In this document: positions 38,584 to 48,400 of the stretch, piece after piece | Layout: each line of letters begins with the position of its first letter | Position numbering within the stretch: position 1 is the stretch's first letter | NCBI GenBank assembly: GCA_037013685.1 | Contig: CM072905.1 | Coordinates: 5,653,491-5,717,490 of the forward strand | Reading direction: 5' to 3' | DNA: 64,000 nucleotides | Origin: Acridotheres tristis | Taxonomy: Eukaryota; Chordata; Aves; Passeriformes; Sturnidae | Notes under the pieces: generated by a model | Seen by the model: the letters and a program-made list of their open reading frames with translations, nothing else | What the model was told of the DNA's origin: nothing | Databases searched by the model: none | Position numbers and translations under genes: made by a program

Positions 38584-39500
38584 GGAGTAGATTCTGTCCC
38601 TGTGGAGCAGCGAATCCTGTGCCAGGATGTGGGAATTCTTGGAGCAGCTGATGGAGATCCAGCTGTCATCACCCAGAGTGTCACCTTGGAGAGCCCCAGG
38701 TGAGGGGAAGGCCAGGGAGGACCCCTGGGGTACAGGGGGAAAGGTTTGGGTGGGATCCTCATCCCATGGTGGGAGCATCTCCCAGGGTTTGGCCCATCTC
38801 CTACTGGTCTCCCAATGCTCCCACCACCTCCCAGTAATCCCACCATGATCTCCCATTGGTTCCAGCACCTCCCAGTGGTGGGAGGGATTGTCTCCTACTG
38901 GTTCCACCACCTACCACTTGTTCCACCACAATGTCCCAGCAATCTCAGCATCTCCTCTGATCCCACCCTCCCATTTCTCCTCCCCAGGACCTATTTCTAC
39001 AGCGGCCACAGCCCCCCAGTCTTCCATGCCCCTTCCTCTTCCAACACCTGTCAGTTCTCCTGCCTCCCATTCTGTGGCTGAGTCCTGGTCTATGAGGCCA
39101 TGACCTTCACCATGGCCATCTTCTTCTCCAAGCCCCTGGACTACAACCTGCTTCCCATGCAGCTGGGCCTGGAGCTGATCCTGCTCAAAGCTCACCTGGG
39201 CAGGTTGGAAGACACCTTCACCCAAATGGCCCAGAGGGAGCCTCCCCCCCCCACCAGCAAGACAATTGTGTGCCCTCATGTCACCCTGGACACCTGCCAG
39301 GAGCCCATCCAGGTGAGTGTTGGCCATGTCAAGGTGACAGTCACCAGAGCCCATCCAGGTGAGTGCTGGCCATGTCAATGTGACAGCCACCATGTCCATT
39401 GTCAGGACAGTCCTACAGGAATGGAAGTGCTCAGGGAAAGAAGCTGGAGAGAGATTTCCATCCCATGTGATACCAAAAGGGTTGATTTAATTTTTTCTGT
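38584..39500 (+). pseudogene. Actinoporin-like (pfam06369-type) pore-forming protein relic
   Basis: Two exon-like blocks join in frame. Block A ends at 38,699 with a consensus donor (CCCCAG|GTGAGG). Block B starts at 38,988 after a strong pyrimidine tract and AG. The 288-bp intron between them is made of degenerate CCACCTCCCAGT-type repeats. The joined reading gives VTLESPR then TYFYSGHSPP, later VLVYEAMTFTMAIFFSKPLDYN, and near the end EPIQVS. Order and spacing match the actinoporin fold: the early strand, the S-G turn, and the FSxPxDYN signature of the lipid-binding region. Such proteins are known from cnidarians, mosses and chordates (mainly fish) and form pores in or bind membranes. Two lesions disable this copy: an in-frame TGA at 39,079-39,081 and a 46-bp tandem duplication at 39,301-39,392 that shifts the frame. 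No upstream exon with a start was found; a CR1 abuts the 5' side and a retroviral LTR the 3' side. Family assignment is by eye. Confidence 0.6.
39301..39392 (+). repeat. 46-bp tandem duplication inside the relic
   Basis: Copy 1 is 39,301-39,346 and copy 2 is 39,347-39,392. They match at 43 of 46 positions. Because 46 is not a multiple of three, it shifts the reading frame of the actinoporin-like relic. The second copy, read one base out of register from the first, is the one that continues the family-like C-terminal strand. Confidence 0.9.
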
Positions 39501-39503
39501 GCC

Positions 39504-39798
39504 TGTGAACTTTTAGCAGAGAAACAAAGCATGCAAAAACTGCTTTCCCAGCAAGGACAGTTGGAAGAAAAGAAGATATCTGGCTCAAGAATGTAGTAAT
39601 AGACAAAATAAAGACTGAATCTGGGAACTTGGAATGGTTTTTATGGAAATGGGTAAACTGTAATATGCACTCACTTGTAAAATCGTGTGTGCACAAATGC
39701 TTAGGAGTATCCTTCGTGCAACTTCAGGCCTGAATAAATGATGGCCTCTTTAAACCAAATTAGGAGTCCTATTCCAATATTTTGGAGATTTTGTGACA
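39504..39798 (+). mobile_element. Retroviral LTR (5' LTR of an ERV relic)
   Basis: The candidate ends are TGTGAAC at 39,504 and TGTGACA at 39,798. A GAATAAATG polyadenylation signal sits at about 39,731-39,740, about 60 bp before the end, which gives a normal U5 length. Retrovirus-like leader sequence follows directly, and an env relic lies 1 kb further on. I could not identify the primer-binding site or a target duplication, so the exact ends are provisional. Confidence 0.55.
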
Positions 39799-40780
39799 GT
39801 TAATTGGAGAGACACTCAGAAGACCAACCTAGAGCTTCAATGAATTTGTGGTAGACATCTCCAGCCAGCACTGAGGAATTCTCAGGGAGAAGCTCAGCTT
39901 CTGACCAGCAAGGAGTCGAGGCAAGATCCCTGGGGTAAGTAAAGGCATCATTTAAATTATTTATCTTGGGATTATTGACAAGGGATACGAATCCCCACAC
40001 ACAGTTACTGGTAAGGGGGGGTTGAGTCCCTGCCTGAGTTTATCATGGGGAGATTTGAGTTGCCAACCTCAAAGGGTCAGAGTTTCCCCTGTCCAAGGTT
40101 CAAGTCCCTAAGAAGTGTTAGAGAAGTGTTAGGAGTTCAAGTCCCCTGGAAAGTATTAGAGGTTGTCCCAGGGAGGTATCAGGAATCGTTGTATCAAGCT
40201 AAGCTCGTAGTTTAAAGAAAAATCATTGCTCCACTGTGTCATAGCACAGGCTGCCACCATCTTGACTTGGACAGAGAATGAAGAAAAGAAAAGTCTCAAT
40301 TTACATTGAAGCCTGGCCCAGCCTCATCAGGAGCTGCTTTTCTGGTGAAGCTTGGTTAATTCCTTTGCATTCTTCTCGAATTCTGAGAGCACGCTCATGG
40401 GAGAGTGGTGTGCTGGTCTGAGTTTGCCAGCATATCAACATGGGGATGCCCAATATAAATATTCGTTGCTGAGAGTATTGGAGCATGGTTGAGTGTTTGC
40501 TGGGGCTTTGGAGCTGCTTTAGTTTTGTGTCAGTGGCTGAGATCTCATTTGTGGACTGGAAGCACCCTCTTGTGTCAGCTTTAGTGACTGCTGGTTTGGC
40601 AGTCTCCTGTCTTTCCCATTCCCCCCTTCCCACAAATACCATTATGACTTTCAGAGGTAATAGCTCATATATTTGTAATTATTGAGTAAGGGGCAGGTTT
40701 CTTCTAAAACTAAAGTGGGAGATGGTATTCCAAATTCTCCATTGGAATGTATATTGAAAAACTGGAGATAGGAGACTCAC
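39799..40780 (+). mobile_element. ERV leader and internal remnant without gag-pol
   Basis: The leader carries a consensus splice donor, GGG|GTAAGT, at 39,935, as used by simple retroviruses to make env mRNA. From 39,990 to 40,160 there are loosely repeated units containing GAGTCCC or TTCAAGTCCC (for example 40,097 and 40,137). From 40,480 to 40,650 a plus-strand frame has a hydrophobic leader-like stretch (VSALVTAGLAVSCL) just before the env-like part. No gag, protease, reverse transcriptase or integrase reading is visible, so the internal coding core was lost by deletion. Confidence 0.5.
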
Positions 40781-41560
40781 CAAGTAAACCCAGACCTGCA
40801 CCTCTGGCTGCTCCTTGCCCTACCAACAGCCACTGGATGGATCATCCCTCAATCCAAGCAAAATGTCTGGGTGACCCTGGCAAAAACCCTCCAAGACAAC
40901 TTGTGCCTGGCCATGGGTGACCTCAGTGATCCCCTGTGTGCCTGGTGGGAATTCCACTGACAGCAAGAGACCCAACCCAGTGGATACCTACCATGAGTGG
41001 ACAAGGATTCTGCCACGGGCACCAGAGGAACCCCAAGAATTGGATCTGTTGGGGTCCTCCAGGGCCACATTCTGCATTCAGTTTTACTATTGGTGACCAC
41101 ATCAGCCTCTCCCAGAATCCAACCATATTCAATCCCTTCTCAGGAACAGAGTGAGTCCAGTTTGGAAAATCTGGTTTAATTGGTGTAACCAGTGCAACAC
41201 TGTCCTTGTCCACATTGAATCCCAGGGTACTCCCCCAGGGAGTGTTTCTTATCTGGGGGGATAGAGCATGGGCTGGGATCCCTTCCAGCAGGAAAGGGAA
41301 AATGCCTCCAGCAGGAGGCAGGAAAGCATCAATTGGGTGGGTTTTTTTCACCTCTTGCTTTAGGGCACCGTGAAGCTCCAGCTGGGAAGTTGGGCTGTGC
41401 TGCAACACCAACACCAACAGGGCATCGGGGGACTGGGCTCCTCCAGGCAGCAAAATGCTGTTTCCAACCCAGCCTCAAGGGAAGCAGGCTGATGGAAAAG
41501 CTCCTGCTAAATTCATGGAGCAGAGGTCAGTTTACACAAAATTTCTGTTTCAGCACTGGC
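40781..41560 (+). pseudogene. Decayed retroviral env (surface subunit) relic
   Basis: A reading from about 40,847 contains NVWVTLAKTL and continues to a TGA at 40,958-40,960. The similarity then passes to another frame at about 40,936 (CLVGIPLTA) and again to a third near 40,997. Further in-frame stops follow in the 41,080-41,560 part. These segments resemble, in order, the N-terminal part of the surface glycoprotein of avian class II/alpharetrovirus-like ERVs. No transmembrane subunit and no 3' LTR were found. It is multiply frameshifted, cannot encode a working envelope, and ends close to the 3' end of UTP18. Confidence 0.6.
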
Positions 41561-41699
41561 ATGTTTTACATGCTTATAATAATTAAGACATTTAAGCACT
41601 TCTGGAAGACACCAGCTTGAGTGCCAAGCAATAAAATCTTACTTGTGACCCTACATGAAGCACTGGAATAAGTTGAAACAAGTTGCCTGGGAACATACC

Positions 41700-42486
41700 A
41701 GGTATATTTATTTAAAACAAACAAACATTATTTTTTCTTTAAAAAAATCTATTCATTTAATGTTTTTTAGCTTCCATATATTAAAAAAAAAAAAAGCTTT
41801 GATTTTGTCAGCATACTTGTATCTGCAGGTTACAACACCTGGGGAAAGACCAGCAGAGATAATTTTGTTAGTATTTTCCAAACACTGAGCCCATAAATTC
41901 TGTGCAAGCTTAACATGCAGCAGTCAGAGCTGCTTCCAGTCTAAACAAGTTCAGCCTCCCCTCATTAACACAGTTTTTGTCAATCTGCTGTATTACTGTC
42001 AAGGCTACAAGTCTTTCCAGTTTCCCAAAAAGACATTTAAGTGCACAGTAAAATCATATCTGCACACAAACTATGCTTCAAATTTCAGTAATTCATGTAA
42101 TGGGAGTTTGAAATGATCCAGACTTGTAGGGGCTCACAATACTCCAGAACAGGACCAAACCAAGTCCCTGCCAGCCTGCAGCTCTTTATCAACATTGCTG
42201 AGTTTGATTGAAATGGAATCAGCTCAGTCTGGCTGACAGCACTTTTTAGTTGAACTGTGAACTTGGTGCATTATCAGAAAAGCTGAGAGTGACAAGGCCA
42301 GTCCTGCTCCAGCCCATGAGTGACTCAGGCAGGGCAGATCACACAGGGCTAAGAAATTCTTCTTGCCACCTGTAAAGAAGTGGAGGCAGCAAAACGAAAA
42401 TGTTGAGGCTCCTCAGGCCAACACTGTGAACAATTCTAGTGCTATTTTCACCTCAGTTACTGGTTCATTTTCTCCTGTATCTTCTT
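41700..42486 (-). other. UTP18: UTP18 3' UTR with candidate poly(A) signals
   Basis: Downstream of the UTP18 stop (minus strand) the first good signals are ATTAAA at 41,756-41,761 and AATAAA at 41,707-41,712, which would give a 3' UTR of roughly 0.75 kb. Which one is used cannot be decided from sequence. No other gene lies between. Confidence 0.5.
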
Positions 42487-45400
42487 TCAGAAGGATGAAT
42501 AATGTTTCAGCCTAAAGAAAAAAAAAATTGAGATGTTTAAAACTTCTCAGTAATCTGTTGAGGGGACAACACCAAGAAACAACAACTCTTCAGCAGTGCC
42601 ACTGAGTATCCTCAGCTAATCTGAAACATTGATGTAGTAAAAGATAGCAAACCTGCTAGAATTAAGTGCCATTATAATATGCAGTTCAAGTTCAAATAAA
42701 GGACAAATCACAAGATTTATTCATATTTAGGAATATTTCTATAAATTTTCCCTGTCTTGGTAAGTCATTAAAATCTTATCTTAAAATTCAGCAGTTTTTC
42801 AAGCACCATGAAGTTGTGAGTTGAAATAAATAAATATTCCTGCTTAGAGTTAGCACTGCTAATCAGCCCTGACCACAGCAGCAGGGCAGGAAAATAAAAA
42901 ATATGGAAACGGGGTGTATTGCATAATCAGACAAACAACAACGGTTGTTCTCCAGCAGGGAAAGCCAACTCTACACTCCAGTAACTCATCAGGTGAAATT
43001 CAGATCAAAAATCACTTTATCACTTACAGTCATCTGCCCCATCTTGCAGAACACAAACATGTTATCTGGGATTAATGGGCCTGACCTAGTACCTACCTAA
43101 ATAACAAAGCTTTGCCTTTGTTATTTGCTACAGAGAAATATCCACTTCTGGGAGAGAAGTCCATAGATTGAGTGAGATAAATCTGTTTTCTTCTGAACAC
43201 TGGGAAGTTTGAGAATACAGTATATGAAGGAAGGTGCACCTATTGAGAAATAGGTCAGAATTTAAAGTTAGAAAAAAACTACTAAAAATAAAATTAAATT
43301 ACAGATTATAATTGAAGCTCAATGTTAAGTTCAAATGTTCAGTTATATTCCTACCCTATATGAGTCTATATATAGAATTCTATTGCAGAAAAGGAGCAGG
43401 GAACACACCATGGAACCAATTATTGCAATTCTCAGGCCTAAAAATCCTCAGATTAATTCAACAGTTGCACTGTTGGCCAGAATTCTGATAAGGCTGGCAA
43501 AAAAACCATAATAAGATGGTTACAGTTAGCAGCTGCTGAAAACTCCCATTTGTTGCAGAGCTATATTGACAGCACTGAAATGGAATCACAGACTGGTTAG
43601 GTTGGAAAGGAACTTAAAAGTTTTCATGCAATTCCAACCCCCTGCCATGGGCTGGGACACCTTCCACGAGACCAGGTTGCTCCAAGCCCTGTCCAACCTG
43701 GCCTCAAACACTCCCAGACATTTTAAAAAGGTAAAAAGGTCAACTAAACTACAAAATGTTCTTTTCAGAGCAAATTTACTAAAGAAAATAAAATTGTGTA
43801 AATGCAGAGTGTCTTGGCCATGTCCTGATCTGGTTGGTCCAGTACCTGTATTTGCTTCATATCAATTTTATGATGTCACCAGCACTATTTTTAGCAAGAT
43901 ATAAAAGAAATATTGCAATAAAGAAGCTGAACATACCAATTTGACAGCCTCATCAGTGTCACGTGAAGCCACTGCCAAGATCTCTGTGGTGGGATTAAAG
44001 GTCACACAGGTGGCAGAAGTAACAAGGTTCATTATTGCTTTCACTGGTTTAGGATGCTTTTCTTTGAGGCAGGCATCAGTAGTGTATAAATTTACAACTC
44101 CAGAAGATGAACTAAAGAACAAAATGAACAAAGATTATACTCAAAAGTAACATTTCAGTACATATTGCCTTGTTATCTATAGCCACTACTTACCTGAAAA
44201 TGTAATTTCCAACTATTTACTGGAGTTTGTAATAATACTTTATCTGGAGCTTGATTTTCCAATGGAGTTTATAACAGTATTTAGTGAAGGGGTTTAGGTT
44301 TTTGCTGGTTTGGATTTTCTTTTTAGTTATATAATAAGAGACTCAACTGTGGAGAGCCTTGATGAGCCCATCTGTTATCAGGATGAATTCAAAGCAAGGA
44401 GAGCTAGATATGAAAATATTCTGAAATAACTTCAAGTTTTTTATTGTAGAGTCTTTTCAATAACTGTAGCATAAGCTCACTTTAAAATCCTCTTCCACAG
44501 TGAACTAGGAATATATATATATATATATAGTAGTCCTGTATTTATTTGCTACTGTCATTTAAAAGAATCCAGACACTGGCTGAAGCTGCATCTCAATAAA
44601 TGTGGAGTAAGAGTTGCAGCCTGTGGCTTGGAGTTGAGGCCCCTTTTGAAAGGCCAACATGCTGCCTTGCAGGAGCCACATTCAGAGCACAGGGAAGAGA
44701 ACCAGACAAGGGAAAAGACCCTGAATCAATATTCCTGTGACAGAATTTGTGATTTTAGTCAGTGTGATTTCAGAATTAACTGAACCCATACATGGTAACA
44801 GTCACACAACTATCACTCCTTTGCTTTAGGTGTACTATGGTATTTTATATGTACACAGAAAAAAGTAAATTATTATCATAAAATAGAGAATATTCATCTA
44901 TTCATGTCTACTCTAACCTTATTAGAACCAAACCATGTTCCTACACTCTCACCAGCCACACATAAGTTCACTGAAGAGCTTCAAAATGAGAGAAGAAGCT
45001 GTCAAAGTTCAGTCACTTACCCACATGCCACATACTGGTTATTTTTTGAAACAGCAATGCACTTTCCTTCTAAACAACCTTCATCTTCAAATTTGTGTAG
45101 GCACTTTCTGCTTCTCACATCCCAAATGAAAACTTCACCTTCCTCTGGTTGCAGAATGAAGGATATTAGAGAAAACACACATACACATCACTTTGTTGGT
45201 CCATTTTGGTAAAATAAATTTAATTAGATGACAACTAGAAGCTCATTTACAACTATCAAATACAGGGTATTTTAAAAAACGCAACGATTAATGGCATACT
45301 ATAATAGTTAATTCCATTCTTTAATGATTGATCACTTGGCTCTATTTTTAGGAGAGATATCAGCATAAAATTTTAAAATTATTTTTTTAAAACAATAAAT

Positions 45401-48400
45401 GACTTCTAAGAACTCATGCAATTTAAACGGAGTTATGATTAGAGCTGCTGGAATACTCACTTGAATAACTGTATATTTTACTGCTGTCTGGGGTGAAAGC
45501 AGAGGCAGTGCACCTTCCATTCACCTTCATAGTGCTGATCAGTTCTTTTGTCTGTAGGATGAAGAACAATGCTGACAGAGATTCTACCAAAAACCTACAC
45601 AAAAGTTGTTTCCTGTCCCACAAAAATCTTAAGTTAGCTACCCTGACATTCAGAGAACAGCACCAGCATTTTCAGAGCAGAGCATAAACTCCTGAGTCCA
45701 ACTGCAGCTGGATCAACAAACACTTGTTTGCCCCCTCACTGAAGGGCCCGAGTTACACAAAACTGAACTTTCTCCTTTAAAAGTATTTTTCCCTGTGGAA
45801 GTTTAAAACAAATCCACCTGCATAAGGCATTTTAAAATTCAGCTGAAAGATTGCTCTATGCATTATGAATCAGTGTTTGGCATGATTCATGAACAGGGTA
45901 GAGCAGCATGCACTAACATGACTCCCAAAAAAGCAATCCTATATTTCTTCCACCCCCAGCTGCCTGTTCCCATGCTGTTTCCATTTCTTTTGCCAGCACA
46001 GTGCTTGTGCAAGCAGCTGAAATACAGCACTGACACACAACTTCTTCCAGCTGAAAACCCCATGGAACTGCTCTGAGCTCCACCAGCCCCATGGAGGTGC
46101 AGAACAAAGTCTCAGAGTCCAAAATAATTCCCTAAAGCTGCAGTGGGTTGATTCAGCAGTGCATTTTTCGGGGCTGTCACAGTACGTGTCATACCTTGGC
46201 TTCAGTTGAAAGTCAGATTGCCTTGCAGGGGAGATTAAAAGCAGATTCAAAAGGGAAAAGGCACCAAGAAAATGAAGCTACATGAACCATGCAGACAAAA
46301 TACCTTCATGGACAGCAAGTGAAGGTAACCTGAAGTTCCAATTAGCAACATAAATGATCCATCTGGAGAGAGTTCAAAGTTTCTGAGAAATCTTTCCTCC
46401 ACACCTTTAAAAAGAGATTTGAAACTTGTAGTTGTCATAATTTATACTTTGGCCTCAACATTTAGAGGTAGGATGAATATGACTAAGACCTGACTCCAGC
46501 TTTTCATTTCTGCAATATGCTATCCCAGAGAAGCTGAACTCAACCTTGCTCATGCGTGATAATGAATATCCCAGACAAATTAACACTAAAGGTACTTTAT
46601 TTCCTTGAAATCAAGTTAAAAATAGAACCTCCAACAACCCATTGCACTTTCTTTTAAAGCAAATTCATGTGCCATCTCTCTTTGGGACAGCTTAAACCAT
46701 GCCCAGACACTCAGAGCTGCAACACTTACCTCGTACTTTTGGGATAGGGATGATACTCCCAGCTAGCATGTCATACACAAAGAACATGCTGTGGTGAGTC
46801 CCAGTGGCTATAACTTGTTCTCCATCCACACTGAAACGAGCCTTATAAATTGGAAAACTCTCTAAATAGATGCTCTGTATTTTTGGGTTCCTTATACCGT
46901 CCACCTTCAAAAAAGAAAGTAACAAACCAGGTTGTTATATTGAGGAATATATCAAATACTTTTACAGAGAAAAATCATATCAACTTCTCAGCTGAGACTT
47001 AACTAGTAAGAGGTACAGCACTGTGAAGCCTTGAACTCTTCCTCTCTCCTACAAATTATCTGATTCTTAGCTCCTCACCTCATATAACCTCAGGTACTCC
47101 CTGCCTTTCTGACAGACCTCACACCTCTTTCCCTTCCTCATCTTGCCCATCCTATGTTCAAATAATCACTTCTGTTGTGCTTTTTCTAAATGGAAACGTG
47201 CTTTGATTTGGGTTTTCTTGCAGCTCTGTGGGGATATCCACAGATTATCTCTGTGGGGACAGCCACGTTCCACTTGTGTCTGATCATTTCAGTGACACTG
47301 GGCTATGCTAAAAGTTCCTCAGTAAAATTAGGATCTTTAGTTTTCAGAGGAGCAAGGGAGTGTCTCAGGATGAACACCTTCCCTGCAGCACAGCCTCTCC
47401 ATCCCCAACATGATTTCACAGCAATTTTACAGTCTCAAAGCAAAGTGGGCTGCTCCCCCCACTACAGATGCTCCAAACAATTTAGGAACAAAAAAACCTC
47501 CTTAGTACTCATCACTGCAAACCTTCAAACCAAAAGTTTTTGAACACAAATCTTCAGCTAAAATCTCTGAGACAAGAAGTTTGCCAGTACTCTACAGGTG
47601 CTTGGTGTGAAGTCACAGGTGAAAATTCCTTCCAAAATGCCTTTAACCAAGGAATTTCCATTGTAACCACAGACATTACACTCAGTGTGCAGAGGAAGAG
47701 AGAAAACGAAGTCTACCACTCCAGGCTATTTAATGTACACTCAAAAAAAAGGTTCTTTCTATGTTAGTGACCATTAACAGAGTACAAACTGAAGGTCTTC
47801 ACCTGGAACAGGGACACAGAACGATCGTGGCCAGCTGTCATCACTACTTGAGCTGAGGGATGAAACTGCACTGTCACCAGTTTTCCATTGGCAAAACGTT
47901 CCTGGTTTGCAGGAAGGCAGGTGGTCACCTACAACACAGATCAGACAGTTAAAAAAAAAAAACCCAACAATCATTTATGCTGAATAAAAAGCCAATTATT
48001 CTTTATGCTACAAGACCTCAAGCCCTGTCGTGAAGTTTTGGGCAACATGAGGTGAGCAGAGCACACACACAGCCCATTCAGGGAGCTGCCCCAATGCAAG
48101 TAGAGGCTGAATTCACTAGCCTTTCTACTTGCTTTAAAACTGAGTGTAAAACCAGCTGCATTCTGACTCATCTGAGATAGCTAGGGGACACAGTGTGAGA
48201 AATACTCATTTAAACCTGTCTTCTTAAAGATCATTTCAGTAGCTTCAAAGTTGTGGGAGAATTCCATCCTCCCTCTGCAGAAATTAAAATCCTACAAGAT
48301 GCCATTTAGAGTGCAGAAAATTCTTATGTCAAACAATCCACCTCAGTTTATTTTTGTTTCAGGCTTTCACATGAACTGTTTAATTTGCTTATCCTCTAGA

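Noticed and set aside
39079..39081. TGA read as selenocysteine
   Set aside because: Actinoporin-like proteins are not known selenoproteins, no SECIS element was seen, and a second lesion (the 46-bp duplication) also breaks the gene.
38911..39399. 162-residue minus-strand frame
   Set aside because: It is the shadow of the actinoporin-like relic, which explains the plus strand with splice sites and family motifs.
40090..40160. tRNA-like B-box words (GGTTCAAGTCCC) suggesting a tRNA or SINE
   Set aside because: No acceptor stem, anticodon arm or A-box at proper spacing; the words are part of repeated units in the ERV leader.
41926..42200. Possible further old CR1 piece (CCTCCCCTCATT, ACTCCAGAACAGGACC)
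   Set aside because: The similarity is too weak and out of order; the region is better explained as UTP18 3' UTR.
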